Source: Prevotella sp.
GTDB lineage: Bacteria > Bacteroidota > Bacteroidia > Bacteroidales > Bacteroidaceae
Assembly: GCA_017548605.1 (NCBI GenBank)
Contig: JAFYZT010000036.1
Span: 124,001 to 188,000 of the forward strand
DNA length: 64,000 nucleotides
Reading direction: 5' to 3'
Shown here: piece by piece, positions 7,415 through 16,740 of the stretch
Numbering within the stretch: the first letter of the stretch is position 1
Layout of the letters: the number at the start of each line of letters is the position of its first letter
The notes under the pieces: model-generated
The model's database searches: none
The model's input: the letters and a program-made list of their open reading frames with translations, nothing else
What the model was told of the DNA's origin: nothing
Position numbers and translations under genes: made by a program

Positions 7415-9985
7415 TCAAAACCTCTGCTTCTCGTCATTGCCGGCACCTGTGCCGCGATATTTCGAACGAGTGGCATTGAAGTTATATGTGAGAGTCAGTC
7501 CTACACACTGCGTATAGGAGTAGATGTCTTGTGACGTCTTACCGATGTCATAGTAGGTAGTCACATTTGACTTGCTCGTGCGGAAGATGTCGTTGGCATA
7601 AAGCGTGGCCGACAACCGTTCATTCAAGAAGGTTTTCTGCAGACGGGCATTCACCATGAAGCTGCTGCCGCGATACATGAATCCCCAGTGGTTACTGCCG
7701 GTATGACTTACCTGTAGCAGGGCCTTCATTGTAGGATCAATGATAAACCAGCTCTTCAGGTCAAAGCTGAACTCTGGCTTGTTCAGTTTCTTTGGAGCAC
7801 CGTATGCTTCAGTATCGAACATCTGCTGATAGTAATGCAGCGTGGCGGTGGGTAGCCAGAAACCGAACTTGGGTGAGGCTACGAGGGTGGCATAAACACG
7901 GTCTTGGTGGTCGAAGTTGGCCGGTCTGAAAATACCTATCTCGTTCACCTCGTCATACACTTGCCCCACATGAGTGAAAAAGTCGTTCTCGCGGGTAAAG
8001 CCAGCCACAAAATTAAGCCACGAATAGGTCAAGGAGAAGTCGATGCTCTGACGAACGGAAGGACGCAATAGTGGGTTGCCACCTTCGTATAGCATACGGC
8101 TGTCGTACACAATCATAGAAGTCAATGAATTGTATGACGGACGGGTGATACGCTTGCTATAGCTGAGCTGTGCACTCCACTTGCCTTTCTGCCACGCGGC
8201 CGACAGGGTGGGGAACCAGTCGTTATAGGTGCGACTGGGTTCTGACTGCCAAACTCCAAACGAGGTGTAATCGGCTGATACATGCTCGAAACGCAGACCT
8301 GCATTCAGGTGCCATTGCCCTAATTGCATCTCGTATTGGGCAAAGCCGGCTATATTCTTTTCCTTCATCTCATTGTCAGACTCAGGAATGATGCCCTCTT
8401 GGTTCACGTTGTGACCATGGCTCTGTGTAGATGTCATCTCCGACCCTGCACTCAGCTCACCTTTCCAAATGGGATAGGTCAGTACCAACTTGCCGGCAAC
8501 CATGGTGCTTTTCTCCCTGGTCTGGGTGCTGATTTCTCGGTTGCCGAGTTCTTCGCTCAGTTCATTTTGGCTGTTATTCACATCCGATTCACGTCGCACC
8601 ATGGTAGTGTTCAGGTCGATGCCCAGCTTGCCTGCCTTACCTACATAATAGGTATTGAGTTCCCATACGGGCTTGTTCTGTTCGTGAATGTACGTTTTCA
8701 ACTGTACGTCGCCGTAAAATGCTCCGTTCTTCAGATAGTGTTGCATCATATCTGTGTTGAAAGAATTGCTGAGTATTGTTTGCGACGAGAAACTCACTCC
8801 GATGGAATGGTCGGTGTTGAAGTCGTAGCTCAGTCCTGCCTGATAATGAAGCTCTGTCCAGGAACTCCTTACGGGTAGTTCTGCATGGATATTAAACATG
8901 TCCTTGCTGATGTGCAGTTCCTGGTCAAGATCCTGATCGTAGCTGTAGTGACCGTTATCAAGCGCAACAGTGGCAAATGCCTCAAATCCGCCGGTGCGGT
9001 ATTTCAAAGTCAGGTCGTCGTAGTTGTTCCACCTGTTGTTCCGCCATGTCTGACTGGTAGCCATCAGACTGAATCCGTCGCCCTGGGGCTTGAGTGTCTT
9101 GATGCGGATGACGGCGTTCACTTCCGCATTGTATTGGGCTCCCGGAGCGGTGATGATGTCCACGCTCTTGATGTCGACGGATTTCAAGAGTTTCAGTTCG
9201 CTGGCATCTGTCACCTTCTTATTATTGATGTATATCTCGGGTTCCCCCTTGGCCATCACATTGAACTTACCATCCCGGCCCTGAATCATTGGCAGCATCG
9301 ATAGAAGGTCGTCGGCGGTGCCCACGTCGTGTAGAATGGAATGCTGTACGTCCACTGTCATCCCGCCCGTGGCCATCTTGTATTGGGGAATCTCACCTTT
9401 CACGGTAACCCCCTTCATGGTGAAGGTCTCGGGGTGGAGCGTTATAGTGCCGATGTTACCCGTTGCAACACTGCGGCAGACTGTCTTATAGCCAACATAC
9501 GACACCTTAACCACGACACGGCCGGTTTTGCAAGGGATGACGAAGTCGCCGTTCCCATTGCTTACGTTGCCGTTGATGAAGGTGGAATCTCTTTGCGATG
9601 TTTGCGCTCCGGAAATGCTGTACAAAGAAATATTGGCGAATTCTATGGGGTTACCTTGTTCGTCAACGACACGTCCGATGACTTTAGTGTCTTCTTTCTG
9701 TGTACACTCGATGAAGATGTTGTCTTTGTCGTAGGTCACTTTCATAGGGTAGAATCCGATGACCTCGCGCAGCGCATTTTCCAGGGAGAGGTTGCGGAAA
9801 TGACAGGTGACAGTGAAGTCCTCTAACTCGTCGTATATGAAATAGATGGTCTTGTCGGCAGTGGCCTTGTTGAGGTCTTCAAGCACTTTCGAGAGTGACT
9901 GGTTCTGGTAGTCGCGGCTGATTTTCTGGGCATGAAGGCACAGAACAGAAGCGCAGAATAGCGCAATAAAAAATAACCTTTTCAT
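7415..9985 (-). CDS. TonB-dependent receptor with STN domain
   Basis: An 856-residue outer-membrane receptor. Signal peptide 1-19 (FFIALFCASVLCLHAQ); STN (secretin/TonB short N-terminal) signalling domain about 22-92; carboxypeptidase-regulatory-like beta-sandwich about 100-190 (GRVVDEQGNPIEFANISL); plug about 205-300 (DLLSMLPMIQG, then EIYINNKKV); then a beta-barrel of the outer-membrane-barrel type found in non-SusC receptors, ending in phenylalanine as outer-membrane barrels do. The STN domain and the sigma/anti-sigma genes immediately upstream show a trans-envelope regulatory receptor, like FecA. No SusD partner is present and the ligand is unknown. It starts 15 bp after the anti-sigma gene. 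Confidence 0.85.
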   Translation of the reverse strand: MKRLFFIALFCASVLCLHAQKISRDYQNQSLSKVLEDLNKATADKTIYFIYDELEDFTVTCHFRNLSLENALREVIGFYPMKVTYDKDNIFIECTQKEDTKVIGRVVDEQGNPIEFANISLYSISGAQTSQRDSTFINGNVSNGNGDFVIPCKTGRVVVKVSYVGYKTVCRSVATGNIGTITLHPETFTMKGVTVKGEIPQYKMATGGMTVDVQHSILHDVGTADDLLSMLPMIQGRDGKFNVMAKGEPEIYINNKKVTDASELKLLKSVDIKSVDIITAPGAQYNAEVNAVIRIKTLKPQGDGFSLMATSQTWRNNRWNNYDDLTLKYRTGGFEAFATVALDNGHYSYDQDLDQELHISKDMFNIHAELPVRSSWTELHYQAGLSYDFNTDHSIGVSFSSQTILSNSFNTDMMQHYLKNGAFYGDVQLKTYIHEQNKPVWELNTYYVGKAGKLGIDLNTTMVRRESDVNNSQNELSEELGNREISTQTREKSTMVAGKLVLTYPIWKGELSAGSEMTSTQSHGHNVNQEGIIPESDNEMKEKNIAGFAQYEMQLGQWHLNAGLRFEHVSADYTSFGVWQSEPSRTYNDWFPTLSAAWQKGKWSAQLSYSKRITRPSYNSLTSMIVYDSRMLYEGGNPLLRPSVRQSIDFSLTYSWLNFVAGFTRENDFFTHVGQVYDEVNEIGIFRPANFDHQDRVYATLVASPKFGFWLPTATLHYYQQMFDTEAYGAPKKLNKPEFSFDLKSWFIIDPTMKALLQVSHTGSNHWGFMYRGSSFMVNARLQKTFLNERLSATLYANDIFRTSKSNVTTYYDIGKTSQDIYSYTQCVGLTLTYNFNATRSKYRGTGAGNDEKQRF

Positions 9986-10000
9986 GTTCGTGTACCTTTG

Positions 10001-10582
10001 TTATTTGACAATCAGTTGACGGTTCTCAAGAGTGATATGGATGCGGTCAAATTTGTTGAACATTGCGACGACATCCTCAATGGGAGTGGACTTGTCCCAA
10101 GTAAAGTAGAGACGGACGTGCTTGGAACCCTCGTTCTGATAGACAATCTCATATTGATAGTAGGCGGCTATTTCATTCAGTATCGTTGAGAAATCGGAGT
10201 CCTCGTAAATCTTTACTGGTTCCGACTCTTCAATGGAACTTGTTGGAACCTCGAGTGTAGGAGCTATGGTATCCCGTTCAGTGTGCAACTTTGTGGATGA
10301 AGATGATTGTTCTGACGAAGTCGGACGTGAGGCATTTTTCCAAATCTGAATAGCTGCAATGGTGATGCCTGAGAGCAACAACGTTCCAATGAACATTGCG
10401 GCAATCTTCCTGAATGCAGATGATGACGTTTTCTTCACGTTTATCGTCTCCCTCTCAAAACGATTCCATGCTTCCTCGGCATCGGGAACGGGACTGTTGG
10501 TTTCCTGGAGCATCTGGTCGAGTTGCTCTTCGGTGTATTGGTCGGGATGAAGTAACATCCGCAGTTTGTCTTCTCTCGTCAT
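10001..10582 (-). CDS. Anti-sigma factor, DUF4974 type without a FecR core
   Basis: A 193-residue protein. Residues 1-60 are a cytosolic part that would hold the sigma factor; 62-80 is a single membrane segment (AAMFIGTLLLSGITIAAI); a low-complexity Ser/Thr/Glu linker follows; residues about 125-193 (FSTILNEIAAYYQYEIVY to the end) match the DUF4974 domain at the C-terminus of FecR-like anti-sigmas, which contacts the STN domain. The usual central FecR domain is missing, so the protein is about 130 residues shorter than typical. It overlaps the sigma gene by 4 bp (10579-10582) and is followed by the receptor gene. Confidence 0.78.
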   Translation of the reverse strand: MTREDKLRMLLHPDQYTEEQLDQMLQETNSPVPDAEEAWNRFERETINVKKTSSSAFRKIAAMFIGTLLLSGITIAAIQIWKNASRPTSSEQSSSSTKLHTERDTIAPTLEVPTSSIEESEPVKIYEDSDFSTILNEIAAYYQYEIVYQNEGSKHVRLYFTWDKSTPIEDVVAMFNKFDRIHITLENRQLIVK

Positions 10583-11064
10583 GCTTCTTTTTTGTTAAAA
10601 GTGGAACGTAATTTCCTCAAACCCTGCACGATGTGTTTGTTGACGGCCGAGAGGCTGATGCCTAATGAGTCGGAGATCTCCTTGTACGACTGTTCTTCGT
10701 CATAGTGCATGCGAATGATACGGCTGGTCTGTGTCGTCAATTTCTCGTCGATGTAGTTGTTGATGGCGGCAATCAACCCTTCGTCGTTTTCCGATGACTC
10801 ATATTCACATAGTTCGTGAAAGGCTTTGTCAATGTTCTTTCGCCGTGCAATGATGTTGAGGCAGCGATTGCGGACGCAAGTAAGAAGAAACGCCCGTTGT
10901 GACTCTTCACGAAGCGTGACGGCACCTGTCCATAGTTGTGTGAACACATCCTGGACGGCATCCTTGGCTTCATCCTCGTTGCCCAGCAGCATATAGGCCG
11001 CCCGGTACATCCTGCCGTGCTCCGATAGGAAGAGTTGTTTGAATCGTTGCTCTCTACTTTGCAT
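10579..11064 (-). CDS. ECF-type RNA polymerase sigma factor
   Basis: A 161-residue extracytoplasmic-function sigma factor. Region 2 is about 10-80 (EDEAKDAVQDVFTQLW, the core-binding and -10 helices) and region 4 about 105-155 (EEQSYKEISDSLGISLSAVNKHI helix-turn-helix). It is the first gene of a three-gene unit with its anti-sigma and the STN-bearing receptor, and should direct transcription of that receptor when the ligand binds. No TAnnTTTG box lies directly upstream. Confidence 0.88.
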   Translation of the reverse strand: MQSREQRFKQLFLSEHGRMYRAAYMLLGNEDEAKDAVQDVFTQLWTGAVTLREESQRAFLLTCVRNRCLNIIARRKNIDKAFHELCEYESSENDEGLIAAINNYIDEKLTTQTSRIIRMHYDEEQSYKEISDSLGISLSAVNKHIVQGLRKLRSTFNKKEA

Positions 11065-11177
11065 CTTTTTGTCGCTTTTTTACTGTATATACAGATGAAC
11101 GAGAGAAATAAATACCCTTATATTGATTTTTTTTTAAGTAAAGATACTTATGATACACATAACTCCGATATTTCGTC

Positions 11178-11828
11178 TCAACGATATATCAATACCGTCT
11201 TCAAAAAACCGTTGTTACCATTTTGTTTTTGCCAATAATAATATGTGGTATTTGTAGTATCGTATAATGGAATATATTCATAGTCTTTCGGAATTCCGAT
11301 TTTTTTAATTAATGCATTCCACTCCAATTCTTCTGGAGGTATATGATTAAAAAATTGGCATTTGTCTAATAATACATATAAAGCATGTTCGTTTTTACTA
11401 AATGGTGTTTTCTCGTTTTCACATGAATACAATGGATTCTCTCGAAGAAAAATATCTATATTCCCATATTTGATGTAATATCTACTATCGCAGTTAACAT
11501 GCTTTATAATCTTTTTGAATTTCTTAAGGCATGTTGAAATTTCCAAATAATCACATTTACTCAAATAGACGGTATCAGCTTTTTTAAAAACATATGACTT
11601 CAAATGATGATGTTCAAATCCAATAGGTGTTTCCATTAATGCAGGAGTATACACAACCTCTATAGTGTCTTTATTAAGAATTATACTTTCATAATAAAGA
11701 CCTCTTGGCTTATTACATCCCTCAACAAAAAGGAAAAGAGTGATAATTATAATACTATAAATGACATCACCTTCTCTTCTTCGTCGTAGTAGATCCATTT
11801 GTTTCATAAGTTTTCCCTTTATGGTCAT
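11178..11828 (-). CDS. Small lipoprotein, unknown function
   Basis: A 216-residue protein with a basic N-terminus (LRRRREGD), a hydrophobic stretch and a lipobox ending VEGC, so it is probably a lipoprotein. ATG 11828 or 11807 (MKQMDLL) could be the start; I keep the longer form. The mature part is rich in Tyr, Lys and Asn with no family I recognise. The gene is distinctly AT-rich relative to neighbours such as the DPP IV gene. It ends the run of five small lipoproteins and could be an immunity-type or inhibitor protein by association only. Confidence 0.55.
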   Translation of the reverse strand: MTIKGKLMKQMDLLRRRREGDVIYSIIIITLFLFVEGCNKPRGLYYESIILNKDTIEVVYTPALMETPIGFEHHHLKSYVFKKADTVYLSKCDYLEISTCLKKFKKIIKHVNCDSRYYIKYGNIDIFLRENPLYSCENEKTPFSKNEHALYVLLDKCQFFNHIPPEELEWNALIKKIGIPKDYEYIPLYDTTNTTYYYWQKQNGNNGFLKTVLIYR

Positions 11829-11839
11829 GGTGATACAGG

Positions 11840-11929
11840 TTAATAATCTTGAAGGACGGAACCATTGGAGACTCTTATTGGAATAGGACTTAATTCTTTC
11901 AACTTTTTGACAAATTCTTTGGTTGCCAT
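11840..11929 (-). other. 29-codon open frame, possible gene remnant
   Basis: ATG at 11929 opens MATKEFVKKLKELSPIPIRV and continues to a stop at 11840-11842, 11 bp before the lipoprotein ATG at 11828. It has no signal peptide. It could be a true micro-protein, a leader peptide or the 5' stub of a lost gene. Confidence 0.25.
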
Positions 11930-11972
11930 GTCCCCCTATTCACCCATCACGTTATCCTTAATTGATGACACA

Positions 11973-12578
11973 TCAATAACCGTGTATATATAAGGATTTA
12001 ACTTCTTTCTTTTCAATATCCACTATTATATGTCCGAAACTCTTTCCTCCGTCATATACCATTAACCACTTGTCTTTTAATTCTCTTGCCCATCCGTTTG
12101 GCGTTTGCCATGATGTAAACATATTCACATATACAAGTCTCTTCCCATCCTTCTCTTTATATCCAATATATTGCTTGAAGTAGTAATTATAGGGGAATGG
12201 TTTTTTACTATCATCGATACTATCATTACCAACACTTGTATCTATACTGTCGAAATGCTTCTTTACAAGATTTCGTGCCATATTGAATTCATCTACTGAG
12301 AGGATAAATACCGAATCTTTCACAATATCAAATGATTGTTCCAACTCAGGAGTTGACAAATTATCTATCTTGATGTCTAAAGAATCTATGGGAGTTTCTT
12401 TTGCTTCGACCCAAGGCCACTTCACTCTTGCAGTCATTTCTGCAAGATGTCTTTCCGTCTCACTTTCCGTCTCATCCTTCGCTTCTTGAATGGATTCTTT
12501 TTTCTTTGCGTTTGAACAACTAAGGAAAATACCGGCAAGTATCAAGATTAAAAAAGAAGATAAACTATTTAACTTCAT
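11973..12578 (-). CDS. Small lipoprotein, unknown function
   Basis: 201 residues from ATG 12578 (MKLNSLSSFLILILAGIFLSC), which opens a proper lipoprotein signal; an ATG 24 bp upstream would add eight polar residues. Mature part: an acidic Glu/Lys-rich segment (about 25-50), then a compact domain with FNMARNLVKKHF, a KQYIGYKEKDGKRLVYVNMF strand region, and WLMVYDGGKSFGHIIVD near the C-terminus. No family is recognised. The layout (helix, then a curved sheet ending in a DGG turn) resembles small NTF2- or cystatin-like periplasmic folds, an impression only. Confidence 0.6.
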   Translation of the reverse strand: MKLNSLSSFLILILAGIFLSCSNAKKKESIQEAKDETESETERHLAEMTARVKWPWVEAKETPIDSLDIKIDNLSTPELEQSFDIVKDSVFILSVDEFNMARNLVKKHFDSIDTSVGNDSIDDSKKPFPYNYYFKQYIGYKEKDGKRLVYVNMFTSWQTPNGWARELKDKWLMVYDGGKSFGHIIVDIEKKEVKSLYIHGY

Positions 12579-12617
12579 ATCTTTGCTTATTATTGTTGAC
12601 ATTTTTAAGGAAGGTCA

Positions 12618-13094
12618 TCACTGCGAAATAGGATTTTTTGCGACAGGCAAATCTGTCCATTGAAGGTAATCATTTTTGCTGGTTCTGGGGGGCTTAGTTT
12701 TCACCCCAATTGTGAAATACAAGATTTCTCCGTCCTTTCTTGAGATTAAAAGCGTGGAATGATTATCAAATCCACTCCATGATTGTGCTTTAGGATTAAG
12801 TCCGTATCGCACGGGGCACATAACCATCCAAACACTGTCGTTAAGAAGTGAAGCCCTGAATTGTCCATCTACGGCCAGGTCACTCTTTTTAAAATTGGAC
12901 ATGAAAAATGCTGATGCTCTTATGCATGCATCTTTGGGATAAGGCAGTGCATATCCATCATTTAATTCCTGCCCTATGAGCTGTGCCTCATCCCCAGTAA
13001 ACGAATAGTCTTGTTCATAACTATTAGTCACGCTTGAGCACGATGGGATGAGCATTGTTGAGAAAATCAAAACAATTATCTGAAGCTGTTTCAT
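12618..13094 (-). CDS. Small lipoprotein, possibly NTF2-like
   Basis: 158 residues from ATG 13094 (MKQLQIIVLIFSTMLIPSC), with a lipobox at PSC; an ATG at 13160 would bury the signal. It shares a layout with its upstream neighbour: YPKDACIRASAFFMSNF helix, FRASLLNDSVWMVMCP strand, then STLLISRKDGEILYFTIG. That helix, W-V strand and I-K-DG-I strand order is typical of NTF2-fold immunity proteins (the Imm-NTF2 families), though the match here is weak. Probably a periplasm-facing lipoprotein. Confidence 0.6.
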   Translation of the reverse strand: MKQLQIIVLIFSTMLIPSCSSVTNSYEQDYSFTGDEAQLIGQELNDGYALPYPKDACIRASAFFMSNFKKSDLAVDGQFRASLLNDSVWMVMCPVRYGLNPKAQSWSGFDNHSTLLISRKDGEILYFTIGVKTKPPRTSKNDYLQWTDLPVAKNPISQ

Positions 13095-13101
13095 CTCTCT
13101 A

Positions 13102-13482
13102 TTATCTAATATATTTATACGATTTAATTTGTCCGTCATACATGGAAATACATATTCCATAAGATTGTAAACTATAACGTCCTTTTCCCGTTAGTAGATG
13201 CCTGAAGTTGGGGTTAATCCAAACAGCCCATAGGCTATCATCAACTATTTCAATTTTGTATGGCTTGTATTTTGCATAATCTCTACCGAATTTTTCCTGT
13301 AAGTATGGACGTGCAGCCCGAAATGCGTCAGAAGGATATTGCAACTTGACGGGTCTTCCAGCGTGAAGAATGGAATCCAAATATTCTATTCCATAATTGT
13401 CAACGATGAAATCCAACTTATGATACGTGCGGCAACTTAATTGCATCATCAATAAAAGAGCAATATAAAAGGTCTTTCTCAT
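13102..13482 (-). CDS. Lipoprotein resembling NTF2-fold immunity proteins
   Basis: 126 residues from ATG 13482 (MRKTFYIALLLMMQLSC), a lipoprotein signal. The mature region reads YPSDAFRAARPYLQEKFG, then KPYKIEIVDDSLWAVW, then GICISMYDGQIKSYKYI. This is the pattern of Imm-NTF2 immunity proteins: a helix ending in Y/F-G, a W-V strand, and a C-terminal I-DG-I strand. Such proteins neutralise toxins delivered by rival bacteria, and a lipid anchor would suit periplasmic toxins. No toxin gene is near. It ends 7 bp before the next lipoprotein gene, so the two are co-transcribed. Confidence 0.62.
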   Translation of the reverse strand: MRKTFYIALLLMMQLSCRTYHKLDFIVDNYGIEYLDSILHAGRPVKLQYPSDAFRAARPYLQEKFGRDYAKYKPYKIEIVDDSLWAVWINPNFRHLLTGKGRYSLQSYGICISMYDGQIKSYKYIR

Positions 13483-13568
13483 AATGCTATTAATCGTTAT
13501 AATTTTTGAGTTCGATAATGCTGCATTTGGATTATTTCTACAATTCACAATAACCCCTTGATACGTGA

Positions 13569-14135
13569 TCAGCGTCCCTTAGGTAGATATAGTCCATTTA
13601 AATAATTGGCAAAATACAAGTCTAAATCAGAATCGTTTACACGGATGGAATTCCCATAATACTCAACCGAATTAGCAACATCACAGTATTCATATAGATC
13701 TTTTGGCCTGCTTCTTTTTTCTTTCCACGATTCTAAATATAAGGGATAGGAAGAACCGACTTCAATTTTATTATTCGAAAAGTCATCCCATAACCTTTCA
13801 TAGTCCTTTCCTCCATGAGACAGTATCTTATATGTTTTACCATCCTTGACAGCAAATATAACAAAAACATCATTTGATAAACTGTCAATGCTGCTGATGT
13901 AATAATAATTCTCAGAAACGAACGATTCTTTTATCTTGGATAGTTTTTCCAATGCCATTGTGTCCACTTTGGATACAGCAGGATATTGTTGGGGCAATAT
14001 TTTATGTGTACAACCCGATAGCAAAAGGATAATAATTATGGAAAAGACGGAAACAGTATATTTGACACGAGGGCTAAGGACAGTAGCCTTCGAGGGCAAA
14101 TTGCTTCGCGACTTCGATATTAACCTCTTCTTCAT
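13569..14135 (-). CDS. Small lipoprotein, unknown function
   Basis: 188 residues with an unusually long basic N-terminus (about 30 residues) before the hydrophobic core and lipobox LLLSGC. The mature part (about 150 residues) contains YYYISSIDSLSNDVFVIFAV and DGKTYKILSHG, a small mixed alpha/beta domain I do not recognise. It is the first gene of the lipoprotein run, with a promoter directly upstream. Confidence 0.6.
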   Translation of the reverse strand: MKKRLISKSRSNLPSKATVLSPRVKYTVSVFSIIIILLLSGCTHKILPQQYPAVSKVDTMALEKLSKIKESFVSENYYYISSIDSLSNDVFVIFAVKDGKTYKILSHGGKDYERLWDDFSNNKIEVGSSYPLYLESWKEKRSRPKDLYEYCDVANSVEYYGNSIRVNDSDLDLYFANYLNGLYLPKGR

Positions 14136-14160
14136 AATTGTTTGTTCTTATTTCATGCCA

Positions 14161-14168
14161 CAAATATA
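14161..14168 (-). promoter_or_regulatory. -7 box TATATTTG for the lipoprotein run
   Basis: TAnnTTTG on the minus strand 25 bp before the ATG at 14135, so a short leader. Confidence 0.6.
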
Positions 14169-14458
14169 TGAAATAGTTTTCAAAGTTCCAAATTTGAATA
14201 TAGGGATTTAACGTTGTTACATGCAAATAACCGTCTGAATTACAATAAGTAGTACGTTTTTTACATGTTTTACATGTTACATTTGAAAACACGAACATCA
14301 GGTCAATGGCTCAGTTCCTATATGCTTGAACTATTATAATCACAACCCAATAATAAAAACACATTATTCGCTTTGCATATATGAAGAAAACACTTTGTTA
14401 ATTCTCATTTTGTCATCAAATATTTAATCTTATAATTTTTTATCTTATTATTTTTCCC

Positions 14459-14466
14459 TATCTTTG
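14459..14466 (+). promoter_or_regulatory. -7 box TATCTTTG of the DPP IV gene
   Basis: TAnnTTTG match 55 bp before the ATG at 14522. Confidence 0.6.
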
Positions 14467-14521
14467 CAACGTAATAGATGGCGACATGTTATGATGTCGC
14501 TACAATCTTTTTGCAAAACCA

Positions 14522-16738
14522 ATGAAAACATTGAAAAAAATACATTCTTTCTTCCTCGCTTGTTTCGTTGCGACTACAGCATTTGCTGGTAACCCCCTCA
14601 CCATTGACGATGTGGTGGGCGGTACGTTCCGCAGCGACTACATCTACGAGATGAACATGCTCGCCGATGGGACAAGTTATGCACAAATTGATTACCAGAC
14701 CGCACGAATCCTCAAATACGATGTCAAGACTGGGGAGCAGACGGGTGTTCTCTTCGATGCCAGTCAATTCAATATTGATTTGAAACACACCCTCTCCGAC
14801 ATCGACGACTATAATATGAGTCCCGACGGAAAGAAAATGCTCATACAGGTGAATACGAATCCTGTTTACCGACGCTCCTTCAAGGCGGATTTCTATGTTT
14901 ACGACATTGCAACGAAAGATATCATCCTGTTGTCGTTAAACGGTCCACTACAAAATCCGGTATGGGCACCGAAAGGCGACAAAATTGCGTTCGTCAGGGA
15001 TAACAACATTTTCTTGGTTGACCTCAAAAGCGGCACAGAGACTCAGGTAACCGACGATGGTGAGAAAAACAAAATCATCAACGGCATACCCGACTGGGTC
15101 TATGAGGAAGAGTTCGGCTTCAGCAATGCAATGACGTTCTCTGCCGACGGGAAGAAAATTTGCTTCCTGAAATTCGACGAGTCGATGGTGAGGATGTACC
15201 CGTTGCAGTTCTTTGCAGGTGACAAGCCGAAACACGAACAGTATGAAGTCTATCCTGGCGCCTATGAATATAAATATCCGAAGGCGGGAGAGGACAATGC
15301 CAAATGCTCGGCTTGGGCATACGACATAGCTACGGCAAAAACGACAAAAATCAACCTGCCTTATATCGAAGATGGCTACATCCCTCGCATATTGCAACCC
15401 AAAGACTTCGACCATGTGGTGTTCTTCACCATGAACAGACATCAGGACGAACTGAACATCGTGGCATGGAACCCGGCAACGGACATGTACAAGACGCTTC
15501 TCACCGAACGAGTGGACAAATATGTCAAGGAGGAGGCGATGGAGCAAATCACTTTTACAAAAAAACATATCCTTTTGCCCAGCGACCGCGACGGGTTCAT
15601 GCAGGTGTACCTCTACGACATGCAGGGGAACCTCGAGAAAAAGATGACCAATGCACCGTTCGGCGTGACGGAGGTCTATGGCTTCGACGAGAAAAACGGC
15701 ACGCTTTACTACCAAGCACAGGGGGTGTCGCCGATGCAGAAAGAGGTATATGCTACCACGATCAAAGGTGATACCAGATGCCTCAGTAAAAATGAAGGTA
15801 CGAATTCCGCACTCTTTACGGCGGATTTCAGATATTTCGTCAATACATGGAGCACGGCAAATCGACCCTACGTCTTTTCCATCATCGACAATCAGGGAAA
15901 GGAAGCGAAACAACTGGTCGACAATGAAAAACTCGTCGCGAAGATAAAGGAATATAATCTTCCTGGGAAAACATTCTTCGACTTTACGACATCGGAGGGC
16001 GTAAAACTCAATGGTTGGATGATGAAGCCCGCCGACTTTGATGAAAGTAAGAAATATCCGGTCATCATGTTCCAATACAACGGCCCGGCAAACCAACAGG
16101 TGGTAGATGCTTGGAATATCGGGTCGATGGGGCAGGGGGGACTGTATGATGCCTATCTCACACAACAAGGCTTCATCATCGTCTGTGTTGACGGTAGGGG
16201 AACAGGCGGCCGTGGTGCTGACTTCGAGAAATGTACCTATCTCCGACTCGGACAACTGGAGTCGAAAGACCAGGTGGAGACGGCACTTTACTTACAGCAA
16301 CTGCCCTTTGTTGATAAGGATAATATCGGTATTTGGGGATGGAGCTATGGCGGATTTAATACGCTCATGAGTATGAGTGAGGGCAGGCCCGTGTTCAAGG
16401 CTGGTGTGGCAGTGGCTCCTGTCACCAACTGGCGCTATTATGACTCAGTGTACTCGGAACGGTTTATGCGAACACCTCGTGAAAACCCGGCGGGATATGC
16501 GGTAAATCCCATCGAGAGGGTGAAAAACCTGAGTGGAAAACTGCTCATCTGCCACGGATTGGCCGACGACAATGTGCACCCGCAAAACGCGTTCGAATAT
16601 TCTGAAGCACTCGTCCAGGCCGACAAGGATTTCAAAGAGGTGATTTACACCAATCGAAACCACAGTATTCGCGGCGGCAATACCCGTAAACACCTCCTCA
16701 GACAAATCTCCCAGTTCTTCATCGAAAACATGAAATAA
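14522..16738 (+). CDS. Dipeptidyl peptidase IV (S9 family)
   Basis: A 738-residue exported serine peptidase that removes N-terminal dipeptides, preferring proline or alanine in second place. Signal peptide 1-22 (ending TTAFAG). Beta-propeller domain about 40-480, with the substrate-anchoring double glutamate in WVYEEEFGFSNA; alpha/beta-hydrolase domain about 490-738. Catalytic triad: S608 in GWSYGGF, D682 in GLADDNVH, H714 in RNHSIRGG, with spacing matching human DPP IV. Length is normal. It is separated by 2 bp from the DUF4861 gene, so the two are co-transcribed. Confidence 0.93.
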   Translation: MKTLKKIHSFFLACFVATTAFAGNPLTIDDVVGGTFRSDYIYEMNMLADGTSYAQIDYQTARILKYDVKTGEQTGVLFDASQFNIDLKHTLSDIDDYNMSPDGKKMLIQVNTNPVYRRSFKADFYVYDIATKDIILLSLNGPLQNPVWAPKGDKIAFVRDNNIFLVDLKSGTETQVTDDGEKNKIINGIPDWVYEEEFGFSNAMTFSADGKKICFLKFDESMVRMYPLQFFAGDKPKHEQYEVYPGAYEYKYPKAGEDNAKCSAWAYDIATAKTTKINLPYIEDGYIPRILQPKDFDHVVFFTMNRHQDELNIVAWNPATDMYKTLLTERVDKYVKEEAMEQITFTKKHILLPSDRDGFMQVYLYDMQGNLEKKMTNAPFGVTEVYGFDEKNGTLYYQAQGVSPMQKEVYATTIKGDTRCLSKNEGTNSALFTADFRYFVNTWSTANRPYVFSIIDNQGKEAKQLVDNEKLVAKIKEYNLPGKTFFDFTTSEGVKLNGWMMKPADFDESKKYPVIMFQYNGPANQQVVDAWNIGSMGQGGLYDAYLTQQGFIIVCVDGRGTGGRGADFEKCTYLRLGQLESKDQVETALYLQQLPFVDKDNIGIWGWSYGGFNTLMSMSEGRPVFKAGVAVAPVTNWRYYDSVYSERFMRTPRENPAGYAVNPIERVKNLSGKLLICHGLADDNVHPQNAFEYSEALVQADKDFKEVIYTNRNHSIRGGNTRKHLLRQISQFFIENMK

Positions 16739-16740
16739 TA

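Larger units (their letters stand above)
14136..14521. other. Intergenic region between divergent genes
   Basis: 386 bp, AT-rich, no protein gene. It holds one -7 box for each flanking gene (14161-14168 minus, 14459-14466 plus). Short ttacatg direct repeats occur around 14256-14282. Confidence 0.6.

Noticed and set aside
7415..9985. SusC-type receptor of a polysaccharide utilisation locus
   Set aside because: No SusD gene follows and the barrel matches the non-SusC type; the sigma/anti-sigma genes show a FecA-like regulatory receptor.
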